Shown in pieces: positions 17,154-26,845 of a DNA stretch of 64,000 bases; the stretch's first letter is position 1; each line of letters opens with the position of its first letter. The translations under genes were made by a program, and so were the position numbers. The notes under the pieces are model-generated. The model did not search any database, was not told the origin of the DNA, and saw nothing but the letters and a program-made list of their open reading frames with translations. The DNA comes from FEN-1073 sp963780865 (lineage in GTDB: Bacteria; Chloroflexota; Anaerolineae; Anaerolineales; RBG-16-64-43), in assembly GCA_963780865.1 (NCBI GenBank), contig CAWADT010000030.1:1-64000 (forward strand), written 5' to 3'.

Positions 17154-18650
17154 ATGAGCCAGAGTAGTGGGAAACCCAAGGTCCTTGTCATCGGCGCCGG
17201 CGTCGGCGGAATCGCCGCCGCTGCCCGCCTGGCGGCTGTTGGGTACGCGGTCACGGTCCTGGAGAAAAATGCGCTTCCCGGCGGCCGTTGCGGACGCCTG
17301 ACGGTCGACGGATATACCTTCGATACCGGAGCGACCATTTTCCTGATGCCCGATCTCTACCGGCGGGTTTTTGCGGATTTCGGCGAGCGAATGGAAGATT
17401 ATCTGGAGCTGCGCCAAATCGACCCCACCTACCGTCTTTTTTTCCAGGACGATTCGCAACTGCATCTGACGTCCGACCTGCAACAGATGCAATCGCAGCT
17501 GGAGGCCATCGAACCGGGCAGCTTCGGGCGGATGCTGCGCTATTTAGGGGAAGCGGAAGGCCATTACCGGATCTCCATGGAGCATATCGTCCAGCGGGAT
17601 TTCCGGAATTTTGGCGAATTCGCCGGCCCCGCCAACTTGTTGCGATTCCTGCGGATGAGGACTTTAATTCCACATTCGCGCTACGCCGCGACGTTCTTCC
17701 ACGATCCCCGCTTGCAAATGGCCTTCACGTTCCAGGATTTGTACATGGCGCTCAGCCCGTACAATTCCCCCGCCACCTACTCGCTCCTGCAATACGCGGA
17801 ACTGGCGGACGGGATGTGGTATCCGCGGGGAGGAATGTACGGCATCGTCGAAGCGTTGATGGCCATCGCCGAAAAAAGGGGAGCAACGTTCCGGTTCACC
17901 GCGCCGGTCGAAAGAATCCTCGTGGACGGGCAGCGGGCCACCGGCGTGGCCCTCGCGAGCGGCGAAACGCTTTCGGCCGGCCTCGTCGTGGCGAACGCGG
18001 ATTTGGGATACGTCTACCGCCGCCTGCTGCCGGCCGATGGAACGGCCAACCGCATCGACCGGATGGAATACGGTTGTTCCACGGTGATGTTCTATTGGGG
18101 CATCGATCGACAATACCCCGGATTGGGGCCGCACAACGTGTTGTTCTCTGGAGATTACCGGCGTAATTTCGACGCCGTGCTGAAGGAAGGCACCCTGGCG
18201 GAGGAGCCGAATTTTTATCTTCATGCCACAGGCCTCCTGGATCCTTCGACGGCTCCAGCCGGCCACGACGCCTGGGTGCTTGCGGTTCCGGTCGGAAACA
18301 TCCGCGGGGACGGGTCGCAGGATTGGCCGGCCATCCAATCCCGCGCGAGGGCTTTCGTCCTGCGCCGGCTGGCTCAGGCCGGCCTGGCGGACGTGGAATC
18401 GCACATCACCATCGAGCGAAGCTTCCTTCCTGAAGACTGGCAAAACCGGTACAATCTGACGCGGGGAGCTTCCCACGGATTGAGCCACACACTCCTTCAG
18501 ATGGGATACTTCCGTCCCCACAACCGACACAGCCGATATAGGAATCTCTACTTCACGGGCGCCAGCACCCATCCCGGGACCAGCGTTCCCATGGCGCTGA
18601 CTTCCTCCCGATTTGTCGCGGAACGAATTCTCCGCGAGCAGGGACGATAG
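17154..18650 (+). CDS. crtI: Phytoene desaturase / CrtI-type carotenoid oxidoreductase
   Basis: 498-residue FAD-dependent desaturase. The N-terminal dinucleotide-binding motif is VIGAGVGGIAAAARLAAVGY followed by EKNALPGGRCG. The YTFDTGATIFLMP stretch and the C-terminal FTGASTHPGTSVPMALTSS motif are classic CrtI. These enzymes introduce double bonds into phytoene or related C30 substrates at the membrane. The frame is open from 17049 but the ATG at 17154 (MSQSSGKPKV) gives the family-typical length. It is followed after 59 bp by a phytoene/squalene synthase gene, so the pair likely makes a pigment. The exact product (C30 or C40) cannot be decided. Confidence 0.92.
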   Translation: MSQSSGKPKVLVIGAGVGGIAAAARLAAVGYAVTVLEKNALPGGRCGRLTVDGYTFDTGATIFLMPDLYRRVFADFGERMEDYLELRQIDPTYRLFFQDDSQLHLTSDLQQMQSQLEAIEPGSFGRMLRYLGEAEGHYRISMEHIVQRDFRNFGEFAGPANLLRFLRMRTLIPHSRYAATFFHDPRLQMAFTFQDLYMALSPYNSPATYSLLQYAELADGMWYPRGGMYGIVEALMAIAEKRGATFRFTAPVERILVDGQRATGVALASGETLSAGLVVANADLGYVYRRLLPADGTANRIDRMEYGCSTVMFYWGIDRQYPGLGPHNVLFSGDYRRNFDAVLKEGTLAEEPNFYLHATGLLDPSTAPAGHDAWVLAVPVGNIRGDGSQDWPAIQSRARAFVLRRLAQAGLADVESHITIERSFLPEDWQNRYNLTRGASHGLSHTLLQMGYFRPHNRHSRYRNLYFTGASTHPGTSVPMALTSSRFVAERILREQGR

Positions 18651-18709
18651 GAATCGAACCGATCCGCCGGACGAAATCGAATGCTTACTGTCTGGAGAGC
18701 GATGAAGAG

Positions 18710-19651
18710 ATGAACGATACAGCGGGTTTGGCGCGCGCGATCACCTGGCGCAGCAGCAAGCAATCGTACCTGACAGCCGTACTCCTCGCGGACCGGGATC
18801 TGGTCGATGATTGCCTTCGAGCCTACGCTTATTTTCGCTGGGCCGACGACCGGATCGATCTGGATTTTTCCTCCAACGCCGACCGAACCCGGTTTCTCGA
18901 GCGGCAGAAAAAGCTGGCGGAGAGCTGCTACCGCCGCGAACAGCCGGCCGACCTGACTCCTGAAGAAGGGATGCTCGCCGAGCTCATCGCGCACGACCGC
19001 GGATCTCCGGACGGGTTGCAATCGTTCATCCGCAACTTCCTCTGGGTACTTGAATTCGACGCTGGGCGGAGAGGCAAACGAGTCCGGGCGCAGGATCTGG
19101 ACGCCTATTCGGCTCATCTGGCCAAAGCGGTCATGGACGGGTTCCAATATTTCATCGGCAATTCCCACCGCTATCCCATGTCGCCGGACCGGACCCTGGC
19201 GGTCCTCGGCGCCCACATCACGCACATGCTGCGCGACATGCGCGAGGATCTCGCCTCCGGATATGTCAACCTCCCCGCCGAATATTTTCCTTCCGCCGCT
19301 CCCTGCGCGGACGATCTCGACGCGGAATGTTCCCGCGCCTGGGTGCGCGGGGAAGTGGCGCGCGCGCGGCGCTTGCTGCGGGACGGCCGGCGCTACATCG
19401 ATTCGCTCGATGTGCTGCGCTGCAAACTGGCCGGGATCTGGTATTGCGCGCGGTTCGAACGCGTCCTGGATCTGATCGAACGCGACGGCTACCGGCTGCG
19501 CGCGGACTATCCGGAACGGAAAAACCTGGGCACTTGGATCCGCATCGCCGGGTTGAGCCTTCCGGTCTTCCTGCACCACGCGGCGGTCAAATTGTCGAAG
19601 CTCTCGGCCCGGGCCCTCTCCCGGCGCGAACAGAAGCCTGAGACACTTTAG
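18710..19651 (+). CDS. crtB: Phytoene/squalene synthase family protein
   Basis: 313-residue head-to-head prenyl synthase that condenses two GGPP (or FPP) molecules. Both Asp-rich metal-binding motifs are present: WADDRID (Asp46, Asp47, Asp50) and DMREDLASGYVNLP near residue 180. ATG at 18710 follows GAAGAG. The gene lies directly after crtI on the same strand, supporting a two-gene carotenoid or C30 apocarotenoid operon. Sequence alone does not separate CrtB from CrtM or HpnD-like enzymes, so the symbol is tentative. Confidence 0.88.
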   Translation: MNDTAGLARAITWRSSKQSYLTAVLLADRDLVDDCLRAYAYFRWADDRIDLDFSSNADRTRFLERQKKLAESCYRREQPADLTPEEGMLAELIAHDRGSPDGLQSFIRNFLWVLEFDAGRRGKRVRAQDLDAYSAHLAKAVMDGFQYFIGNSHRYPMSPDRTLAVLGAHITHMLRDMREDLASGYVNLPAEYFPSAAPCADDLDAECSRAWVRGEVARARRLLRDGRRYIDSLDVLRCKLAGIWYCARFERVLDLIERDGYRLRADYPERKNLGTWIRIAGLSLPVFLHHAAVKLSKLSARALSRREQKPETL

Positions 19652-19825
19652 TCAACCTATTGGATTTTTATGGCTAGTTTTGGTACACGGATTTCACGGA
19701 AGAAGATCCGGATTTCACCGATTTAACACAAAAATTATTCATTTTTTCCGTGTACTCCGTGCCTTCTGTGGATTGAGTTTTTCCTTGGCATCGATAAGCC
19801 GCAGAGCATTAAATGACAATGGGTC

Positions 19826-20974
19826 CTATAGGTCCGACGGAACCGGCTTTCGATAGAAGCGGTAGCGTTTGTAAATCTTGGCGCCCATATGGTGGGCCAG
19901 ATCCCAGGTGTCGGGATTATCCTCGCCGGTGAGCGAAAGATCCGCCCAACGGTACCCTTTGGCCGCGACGCGCCGGGCCATTTCATCGAACAGCAGAACC
20001 GCCACGCCGGTATCCCAGTACTGGGGGGGCACGACGACGCTCTTGATAGAGACGCACTGCGGATGCAGGTTGCGATAGCGCAGTGCGCGCAAATAATCCC
20101 ACGGGTAGCGCAACCCATTGAGGTGGATCAGAATTTCGTTGAAGTTCGGAATGCCGGGAAACCAGCCGACGGTCGTGCCATCGATTTCCGCAAACAGAAT
20201 CAACTCCGGATCCGCCAGATCCTTGAGCGGCATCACCAGGCTTTCGATGGATTCACGGGGGTAGGGGACGAAGTTGTTCAGGTGCGCCAGCGCCCGGTTT
20301 TCCAATTCCCAAATGCGGTCAATTTCGCCGTCCACGTCTTTTAAATTCGCGTTCCGGATGACGATGTTCTTCCGCCGCCGGACGCGCTCGGCCAATCGCG
20401 CCAGCCTCCGAATGGGAGGAGCATCCGGATCGACGTCGATCGCGTAGGCCAGGTTGTCGGATTCGCGTTTGACCATGCCGAAGCGTTCGCAAAAATCCTG
20501 ATAATACGGGGGGTTGTGGCCGCACAGGATCGGCGCCGGCCGGTCGCGGCCTTCGACCAGGATCCCGCGCGAATCCTCGCGGTCGAGGTTGTACGTCCCG
20601 TAGATCGCCGAGAGCCCGTGCGCGCGGGCCCACTCCTCGGCGCAATGGAACAACGCTTCGGCCACGGCGTAATCCTCGACGCACTCGAAAAAGCCGAACA
20701 TGCATTCGCCGTGGCCGCGGTCGCGCGTTTCGGCGGTGTCCTCCGCGCAGCAAATCGTCCCGGCGATCCGGCCGCCCTTCCGGGAGAGGAAGAAATCGGC
20801 GTATCCGTTTTTAAAGAATAATCCGCGCTTCGGGTCGGTCGCTTTTTCCCGGTCGGAAAGCAGCGGCGGCACCCACAGCGGATCGTTCCGGTAGATGGTC
20901 CACGGGAAGGTGAGAAACGAGCGTCGCTCCAGAGGCGTGCGCACGAGACTGATTTCGATATCGGAATTTGTCAT
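19826..20974 (-). CDS. GNAT-like N-acetyltransferase family protein
   Basis: 382 residues resembling the YghO-type group of GNAT-fold proteins. It starts with a DPLWVPPLLSDREKATDPKRG segment. Landmarks include KGGRIAGTICC, FGFFECVEDYAVAEALF and AHGLSAIYGTYNLD in the N-terminal half, and a VVVPPQYWDTGVAVLLFDEM stretch late, where GNAT proteins bind acetyl-CoA. Start ATG overlaps the stop of the upstream GPH symporter (ATGA at 20971-20974), so the two are cotranslated. The substrate is unknown. Confidence 0.78.
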   Translation of the reverse strand: MTNSDIEISLVRTPLERRSFLTFPWTIYRNDPLWVPPLLSDREKATDPKRGLFFKNGYADFFLSRKGGRIAGTICCAEDTAETRDRGHGECMFGFFECVEDYAVAEALFHCAEEWARAHGLSAIYGTYNLDREDSRGILVEGRDRPAPILCGHNPPYYQDFCERFGMVKRESDNLAYAIDVDPDAPPIRRLARLAERVRRRKNIVIRNANLKDVDGEIDRIWELENRALAHLNNFVPYPRESIESLVMPLKDLADPELILFAEIDGTTVGWFPGIPNFNEILIHLNGLRYPWDYLRALRYRNLHPQCVSIKSVVVPPQYWDTGVAVLLFDEMARRVAAKGYRWADLSLTGEDNPDTWDLAHHMGAKIYKRYRFYRKPVPSDL

Positions 20975-22335
20975 TTGGATTTTGGCGCGGCGGCCTTGCG
21001 GCGCGCTTCCAGGTCGCGGGCGATCTGGCTGTAATTCTCGCGCCCCAGCGGATACAGGGCGGCGAAAAGAATCCCCAACCCTAAAAGGATCGTCGGGATC
21101 GGACCGGCGACGATGCGGATGCCATTCACGGCGGACGCCGGCTGGACGGAGCTGTTAGCTACGTATCCGGAATAATTCAGGACCAGCAGCGCCAGCGGCA
21201 GGGCGATGGAAACAGCCACCTTTTGCGCCAGCGTGATCAGACTGTAAAACATGCCTTCATGCCGTTCGCCGGTCTGCATCTCGCCGAATTCGATGGCGTC
21301 GGGAATGATCGACCAGGGCAGAACGTGCGCGGCCGCTACGCCGATCCCCGCCAGCACGCATAGAACCAGGATGACGGCCATCCCCGTCGCCGGGTTGAGC
21401 GAAGCCAGGCTGAGCAAAACCAGCGCGAGGAAAGCCACCCCGGCGATGTAGGCCAGCCGTTTATTCCATCGGCGGGAGAGCCATTCCCAAAACGGCAGGG
21501 CGAACATCGCCGTCACGAAAATGGTCGCCATGATCAGATCGCTCACCGCCTCGCGCTGGACCACATACTTAATGTAATACAGCATGATCAACTGGATGAT
21601 GCTGATCGTCACCCAGGTGAAAAGGAAAATCACCATGCCAAAGATAAAGGGCCGGTTTTTCGACGCCGCCCGGATCGCCTCGCGGATCCCGGAGGGTTCC
21701 TGGTTCATGAACTCCTCCCGCTCGCGCGTCCCGAAGAATACCACCAGCAGCGGGACGGCCGAGATCAGCCCGAACGCGCCGCCCATCAGCAGCACCCTTC
21801 CCGCGTGAGAGGGATTGAACCCGTCCACGATCAGCAGCGGAACGGTGAAGGCGATCAAACTCCCGAGAATGGAAAAGAACATGCGGGTGGTGGTGAGCGA
21901 CGTGCGTTCGTCGTAATCGGAAGTCAGTTCCGGAGTCAGCGCGTAATACGGCATGTAGGCAAAGGTGGCCACCGTATCATACAAGGCGTAGATCAGCGCG
22001 TAGTAAATTCCCAGCGCGAGCGGCGCGGTGATGGGCGGGCGCCACCACATCAACCCAAAGGCCAGCGCCAAGGGCAGCGCGGCGAAGAGCAGAAACGGCC
22101 GCCGGCGCCCCCAGCGCGAGCGCGTGCGGTCGGAAATGTATCCGACAATCGGATCGTTGATGTAATCCCAGGTGCTGCCGACAAAAATGGCGAGGGCCGC
22201 GATAGCCGGGGAAACGCCGACCACGTCCGTCAGATAGATGGCGAAATATGCGCCAATGATCGTCGATGTCAGGCTGAAGCTGATGTCGCCGGATCCGTAC
22301 ATCCACTTTTTGCGGCGGGAGAGTTTTTCAGCCAT
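20971..22335 (-). CDS. MFS transporter, GPH (glycoside-pentoside-hexuronide:cation symporter) family
   Basis: About 454 residues with 12 hydrophobic helices. The GPH signature is clear after helix 2: GSTWDYINDPIVGYISDRTRSRWGRRRPFLL. Family members carry sugars or glycosides with Na+ or H+. The frame is open to 22587 but the first 84 codons there lack membrane character, and the ATG at 22335 (MAEKLSRRKKWMYGSGD) starts exactly where homologs do. Its stop overlaps the next gene by 4 bp. Substrate not predictable. Confidence 0.9.
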   Translation of the reverse strand: MAEKLSRRKKWMYGSGDISFSLTSTIIGAYFAIYLTDVVGVSPAIAALAIFVGSTWDYINDPIVGYISDRTRSRWGRRRPFLLFAALPLALAFGLMWWRPPITAPLALGIYYALIYALYDTVATFAYMPYYALTPELTSDYDERTSLTTTRMFFSILGSLIAFTVPLLIVDGFNPSHAGRVLLMGGAFGLISAVPLLVVFFGTREREEFMNQEPSGIREAIRAASKNRPFIFGMVIFLFTWVTISIIQLIMLYYIKYVVQREAVSDLIMATIFVTAMFALPFWEWLSRRWNKRLAYIAGVAFLALVLLSLASLNPATGMAVILVLCVLAGIGVAAAHVLPWSIIPDAIEFGEMQTGERHEGMFYSLITLAQKVAVSIALPLALLVLNYSGYVANSSVQPASAVNGIRIVAGPIPTILLGLGILFAALYPLGRENYSQIARDLEARRKAAAPKSK

Positions 22336-22546
22336 AGGAGGAAAACCTTTCGGATAGGAGGATAGGGGATGTCGTCTGCTGGTGTTATTCCGAAGGATCC
22401 GAATAATTATATGCCCGTTTTTCCAACCCAATTTTCCCCGCCGCGCGGATCGCGGAAAGTGATTCCACGAAGCCCACAAAAATGGGGTGAGTTGCCCGAC
22501 GGAGAACAGTTGGGCAATTTTTTTTACATTCCAGGCGAGTGGGCGG

Positions 22547-25507
22547 CTATTCCATCGCGATAGTGGCCAGCCGGGCGACGGTTTCAATGGCGATTGCAGC
22601 CACCGCGCTGCCGTAATCCAAATCGATGTTTTCCATCGTATCGAGCGAATCGTGGTATCCGCTCCGGTCGATATCGTAATCTTCCATGATCAGCGCCACC
22701 GGGATGCCGCAGTCGGAGAAGATCTGGCCGTCGGTGTTGTAGAGCGTGCTTTGCGGATGCTCCACGGTGCGGACTTCACCCCGCAAACTCGGATGCAGCG
22801 CGATCGGCGGAATCGCAATTCCGTCGCGGCTTCGTTTTCCCCGACCGCTCCCGAGCCGCTCGGGGGACCGATTCCATCCGCGCGCGAGTTCATTCCACAA
22901 GCGGTTGGCCATATGCGCCTCGCGCGCAACAAGGAGCGACTCGCGCCCGCCGCCGGGAGCGATCTGAAATACATCCAACTCGTTTTCGCGGTTGTGCGCG
23001 ATCATATCCATCACCACCACGCCCCTCACCCGCACCGCCGATAAATCCATTTCCTTCCCGTCGGCCAAACGCAAGCGAAGCGACCGCTCGATCAACGCGC
23101 GGCAAAAGAAACGCGCGCCGAGGCAATCGGCCGGGAATTCCTCGCCCGTCAGATGCAGCAGCCAGACGTCGCGCGCAAGCTGTCCGGCCTTCGCCAGGCG
23201 CAGGTAGACCGGCGCCGCCTGGAGCAGCACGGCGGTGGCCGAATGATTGTCGTCGGCGCCAGCGGACGCCAGCCGCGCGCCCGACCCGCCCCGGGACGGA
23301 TCGAACACGTCCTCCATATAAGCCGTGTCGTAATGGTCGGCCAGGACCACCGCCTCGTTGCGGTTCCTGCCGGGGATGACCACCAGCAAATCGCGCTCCG
23401 CAGCGCGGCCTGCGTGATCCGCGCGCCAGCCGCCGTATTCCGGAAAATCAAAATCGGTCTCCCACCGGAACGGCAGCTCCCCGCAAACCGCCCGCCCCTC
23501 CATTCCGGCGGCGGCGATCGCGGCGCGATGCCGCTCCAGCAAGTAATCCCCGAGCGCCTCCAAATCCCGATGGTGATGCGTTACATGGTTCTGGGTGACG
23601 CGGTCAAGCACAACGTCGGCATTGTCGGTCGTGCGGTAGCGCCCGTCGGAAAGCGAGGCGATATCGTTCCAATACGCCACCTCGAATTCGCGGTTGGCGG
23701 TGGCTTCGAAGGTGACGGGGGCCGGAAGGACATCGGGAGACGGCGAAATCCGCGCGGCGAGCCCCGCCTTCATCCGCTGCCCGGCTTCCGGCGCAAGCGA
23801 CCGCTGCGGAAGCGAATCGAGCCAGGTTTCGAGCGATTCATCTTTGGCGATGAGCGCCAAATTCCGTGCGAAGGCTCGCGTGAGCGGCCGATCTCCAAGC
23901 CGCTCGCCGGTATCCAAGAGCGAGAGCAGGTTATGCGCCGTCTGCCGCTGGAAATGATCGCCCTTTCCGAACTCCCGCACGGCATCGAGGAACAGTTCGC
24001 GCCGGAGCAACTTCGGATGGAGTTCGAGCGGGCGGGCCAGCTCCGGCGACTCGGCGGGGTAGGCCGTGAGAAACCCGAGCGGCGCATCCGCCAGCACCCG
24101 GATCTTCTCCTCCCGGCGGGATAGATAGGCAACTAAGGGGCGGTGCCAATACACCTCGTGCTCTCCCACCCGCATGGCCGGAAATTGGAACCGGTATCCG
24201 AAGAGGCCGCCTTCGATCAACGCGGCTTCGGCGCGGCGTAACGCCTCGCGGCCGGCGTGCGGCCCGTCGAGGAGCAGATCGAAATTGTCCGTCCACATCT
24301 GGCAGTTGCGCGCCATCGGTTTGTCGTACAGACCCATCGCCTCAAGCGAAGCATCGAAGAGCACATGCGCCATGCGATCCGCGCGCCGGTTGAGCGCCAG
24401 CTCGTCCTCGTACCGGTGAGTCCGACTCCAGCGGTGGGTGCGTTGATAGACGGGTGCGAGCAATTCTTTTTGGATGACGCCCGGATCCATTCCCGGGCGC
24501 GGTTCGTGCAGCCAGCCGGATTGCGGAACCCGGATGCCGTCCGGCCCGCCGCAGCGGGGAACGATCCGGAGCAACGGAATTTGAATCGCCAGCGGCAACT
24601 CGGCAGCCAATTTTCGGTAGGAGGGCATGCCCCAAAAAACCAGGCTGCCGGGGAAGGGGATCAACTGCACTCGGCCGGCGAGATACCGCTCGCGAACCGC
24701 GGCCGGAAGATCGGCGAAGGGGCGAAACGTAAACAAGTAGCGCACCCTCTCCCAATCCGCCTGGTCGGAAACCAGGAATGGTTTGATCCCTGCGGGGAGA
24801 CGCTCCGGCGTCCAATAGGAAAATAATTCATTGGGATCGGTCGGAAGAAATCGGAATCCCAGGTGAAGCAAATCCTGCAGCGAGGATGCGCGCTCTTCGT
24901 AAACGTCTGCCAGCAGACGGAAGAAAAAATCCAAGACGTCCGCGGAAGCGGTTTCTTCCGCCCGGCCAAAAGCGTAGCTTTTCCAGAATGCCCGCTCCGG
25001 GCCCTGCTCGGATCCCCCGAAGAGAGTCCAGCGGATACGCCCCAGGTCATCCTGCGTGCGGGAAAGCGCGAGCGGTAGCAGAATGACGAACCGTTCGTGC
25101 CCGAGCCTTCCGGCGCGCTCGGCGAGTTCGCGCGGCCAATACGGATTTCCTTCCAGATTGCGCCCGCCATGCCCGCTAATGGCGTAAGCCGGTTCGCCCC
25201 GCCCAAGCTTTATCAACTCGGTCAGGATATGTTCGGCCAGCAGGCTCAGCCCCGGTCGAAGTTCCCATTCCTCTTCGGCTTCAGAAATATTCCATCCATA
25301 GGGATCATCCGGCGGGAAGAGCCCCGGGTCGGATGCGCCGTACGGTCGGCGTCCCAGCCGCGGCGGCGGCATGAACTCCGAATAGGCGGGCAGCGGAAAA
25401 CTGTTCTCGCCGGGGAAACGGGAGTACCCCTCGAGCAACGCGCGCCATCCGCGGCTTGATTCACCCATAGGAGCGTTTTCCATTGAACGGGTATTATTCT
25501 TTTCCAT
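22547..25507 (-). CDS. Large protein with C-terminal M28-type zinc peptidase and about 600 uncharacterised N-terminal residues
   Basis: 986 residues without signal peptide or membrane helix. The C-terminal third carries M28 metal-binding features: VLADHYDTAY (His near residue 725), then SAGADDNHSATAVLLQ, then LTGEEFPADCLGARFF, and a late SDCGIPVALIMEDYD. M28 enzymes are aminopeptidases or related amidohydrolases with two zinc ions. Residues 1-650, rich in Arg, Glu and aromatic residues, match no family I recognise. Several ATG codons lie near the start (25507, 25483, 25468), so the N-terminus is uncertain. It lies upstream of the GPH symporter on the same strand with a 211-bp gap. Confidence 0.75.
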   Translation of the reverse strand: MEKNNTRSMENAPMGESSRGWRALLEGYSRFPGENSFPLPAYSEFMPPPRLGRRPYGASDPGLFPPDDPYGWNISEAEEEWELRPGLSLLAEHILTELIKLGRGEPAYAISGHGGRNLEGNPYWPRELAERAGRLGHERFVILLPLALSRTQDDLGRIRWTLFGGSEQGPERAFWKSYAFGRAEETASADVLDFFFRLLADVYEERASSLQDLLHLGFRFLPTDPNELFSYWTPERLPAGIKPFLVSDQADWERVRYLFTFRPFADLPAAVRERYLAGRVQLIPFPGSLVFWGMPSYRKLAAELPLAIQIPLLRIVPRCGGPDGIRVPQSGWLHEPRPGMDPGVIQKELLAPVYQRTHRWSRTHRYEDELALNRRADRMAHVLFDASLEAMGLYDKPMARNCQMWTDNFDLLLDGPHAGREALRRAEAALIEGGLFGYRFQFPAMRVGEHEVYWHRPLVAYLSRREEKIRVLADAPLGFLTAYPAESPELARPLELHPKLLRRELFLDAVREFGKGDHFQRQTAHNLLSLLDTGERLGDRPLTRAFARNLALIAKDESLETWLDSLPQRSLAPEAGQRMKAGLAARISPSPDVLPAPVTFEATANREFEVAYWNDIASLSDGRYRTTDNADVVLDRVTQNHVTHHHRDLEALGDYLLERHRAAIAAAGMEGRAVCGELPFRWETDFDFPEYGGWRADHAGRAAERDLLVVIPGRNRNEAVVLADHYDTAYMEDVFDPSRGGSGARLASAGADDNHSATAVLLQAAPVYLRLAKAGQLARDVWLLHLTGEEFPADCLGARFFCRALIERSLRLRLADGKEMDLSAVRVRGVVVMDMIAHNRENELDVFQIAPGGGRESLLVAREAHMANRLWNELARGWNRSPERLGSGRGKRSRDGIAIPPIALHPSLRGEVRTVEHPQSTLYNTDGQIFSDCGIPVALIMEDYDIDRSGYHDSLDTMENIDLDYGSAVAAIAIETVARLATIAME

Positions 25508-25878
25508 TGCTATTGATTATAGTGCCGGTATCATTCCGCGACATTCGTCCGAAAGCTACCATTTTTTTTATTCGCCCATAAACTATTGGGAGGTGCTTTG
25601 GTCGATGGTCGATCGTCGATGGTCTATGGTCCATGGTCTATCGTCCGCTGCCCACGGTTTGGAAGATAGATTTCCCGTCAGCGTGTTTCCGATGGAAATC
25701 CAATCAACGCTCCCTATTGCGGCGGCGAAGCGGGTCCAAACTTGGAAATACCAACGTAGGAACGCACGCCGGGAAGAGCATTACATTTCCCCGTCCATCC
25801 AAAATCCGCGGGAATATTAAGTATTCCCAGGTGATTAAATAGTGTCAACCGAATAAACACTCCGTCTTGAACCCCCGC
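25508..25878. other. Intergenic region with short direct repeats, no gene seen
   Basis: 25603-25655 contains irregular direct repeats of GGTCGATGGTC / GGTCTATGGTCC type, a low-complexity stretch. The remaining sequence has no supported gene. Confidence 0.5.
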
Positions 25879-26472
25879 CTAGCACCAATTTTGCCAGATG
25901 AGGCTTAGCGAGGCCGTCCAACCCGGCCAGACCCCGATTTTATCCGTGTCGGATTCCCGCGCCTGCGCGGTTGCAGCGGATGCCGCATCGCCCGCGCTCG
26001 CGTTAAAATATCCGTAGTCTGAATCCAGCGGTTTGCCCTGCCGGTTTACTAGAAGGACACGCGGCCAGGCCTGCAAAAAACAAGGAGCCGAACTGATATT
26101 GGTCAACACTGCGCCGAAGAGGATCGTTCCGGCCGCGCCGTCCCATCCGAACGTTGCTTTAAGACTATCGGGGCCGCAGTACAGTGAGCCGGGTGGGATC
26201 GTCGGGAGGATTGGGAGGGGCGTTGTGGTCGGCTGGGCGGTCATCGTGGCAGCCACGGCAGTCCACAGCGAATATTTCTTCCCCATAATAGCCGTGACGG
26301 TGGCGTCGTTGGACGGATACCCGCTGGTTTGCGTTTCCGCTTCGGCCGTGATTTGAAAAAGCTTTGTCCGTTCGAATCCGGATTCCGTTGGCGTCTTCGT
26401 TGCGGGAACCGGGTGTGACGCGCAGGCGGCCAGGAGGAAGAACCAAATCAGAGTCCGGATTGGCTTCATCAT
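25879..26472 (-). CDS. Putative lipoprotein with DUF4232-like domain
   Basis: 197 residues. The N-terminus MMKPIRTLIWFFLLAACASH is a lipoprotein signal (lipobox LAAC). A Thr/Pro-rich linker follows (around 90-110). The C-terminal half shows GSLYCGPDSLKATFGWDG, VLTNISSAPCFLQAWP and a final WQNWC; this spacing of Cys and Asn-Cys-Pro-like turns resembles DUF4232 beta-sandwich domains. The function is unknown; it would sit on the outer face of the membrane. No operon partner is evident. Confidence 0.65.
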   Translation of the reverse strand: MMKPIRTLIWFFLLAACASHPVPATKTPTESGFERTKLFQITAEAETQTSGYPSNDATVTAIMGKKYSLWTAVAATMTAQPTTTPLPILPTIPPGSLYCGPDSLKATFGWDGAAGTILFGAVLTNISSAPCFLQAWPRVLLVNRQGKPLDSDYGYFNASAGDAASAATAQARESDTDKIGVWPGWTASLSLIWQNWC

Positions 26473-26845
26473 CGGCGAGAATTATATCCCGGCGAAGGAA
26501 GCCCAGCGGTGCATTGGCAAATCGGGCTATCTGCAGACGGAACCATCGAAGGATTCCAGGAATTGATTTTTTCCGCTTCGCGGAAAACGACGGCCGATGC
26601 TAAAATAGTCAAAGCATTTCGTTTTCCGGCTCGGATCCAATTATTTTCCGGCAATCGATCCATTCACGGATGGCCATAAACCATTCTGAAAAAGCCGTTG
26701 CGCCTGTCGGAGCTGTACTTTACAAAACTACCGGGCAATTTTTTTCCCTCCGTAACTTTGTATTCATGGGAAGGCGGGTTGTGGGAAAGCGAATTCGTTG
26801 TGCCGGGTATTGCCTCGTCACTTTCTTTTTTAATGGAGGAAGAAC
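26473..26845. other. Divergent promoter region of the second ABC operon
   Basis: 373 bp without a supported gene between a lipoprotein gene and the binding-protein gene. It must carry the operon promoter, but no convincing -35/-10 pair could be fixed. The ribosome-binding site GGAGGAAGAAC directly precedes the ATG at 26846. Confidence 0.5.

Noticed and set aside
18640..18680. GGTTCGATTCC-like T-arm on the minus strand, suggesting a tRNA
   Set aside because: No matching acceptor stem, D-arm or anticodon arm; it overlaps the end of crtI.
18548..19579. 343-codon open frame on the minus strand
   Set aside because: Antisense to crtB; no recognisable domain and atypical composition.
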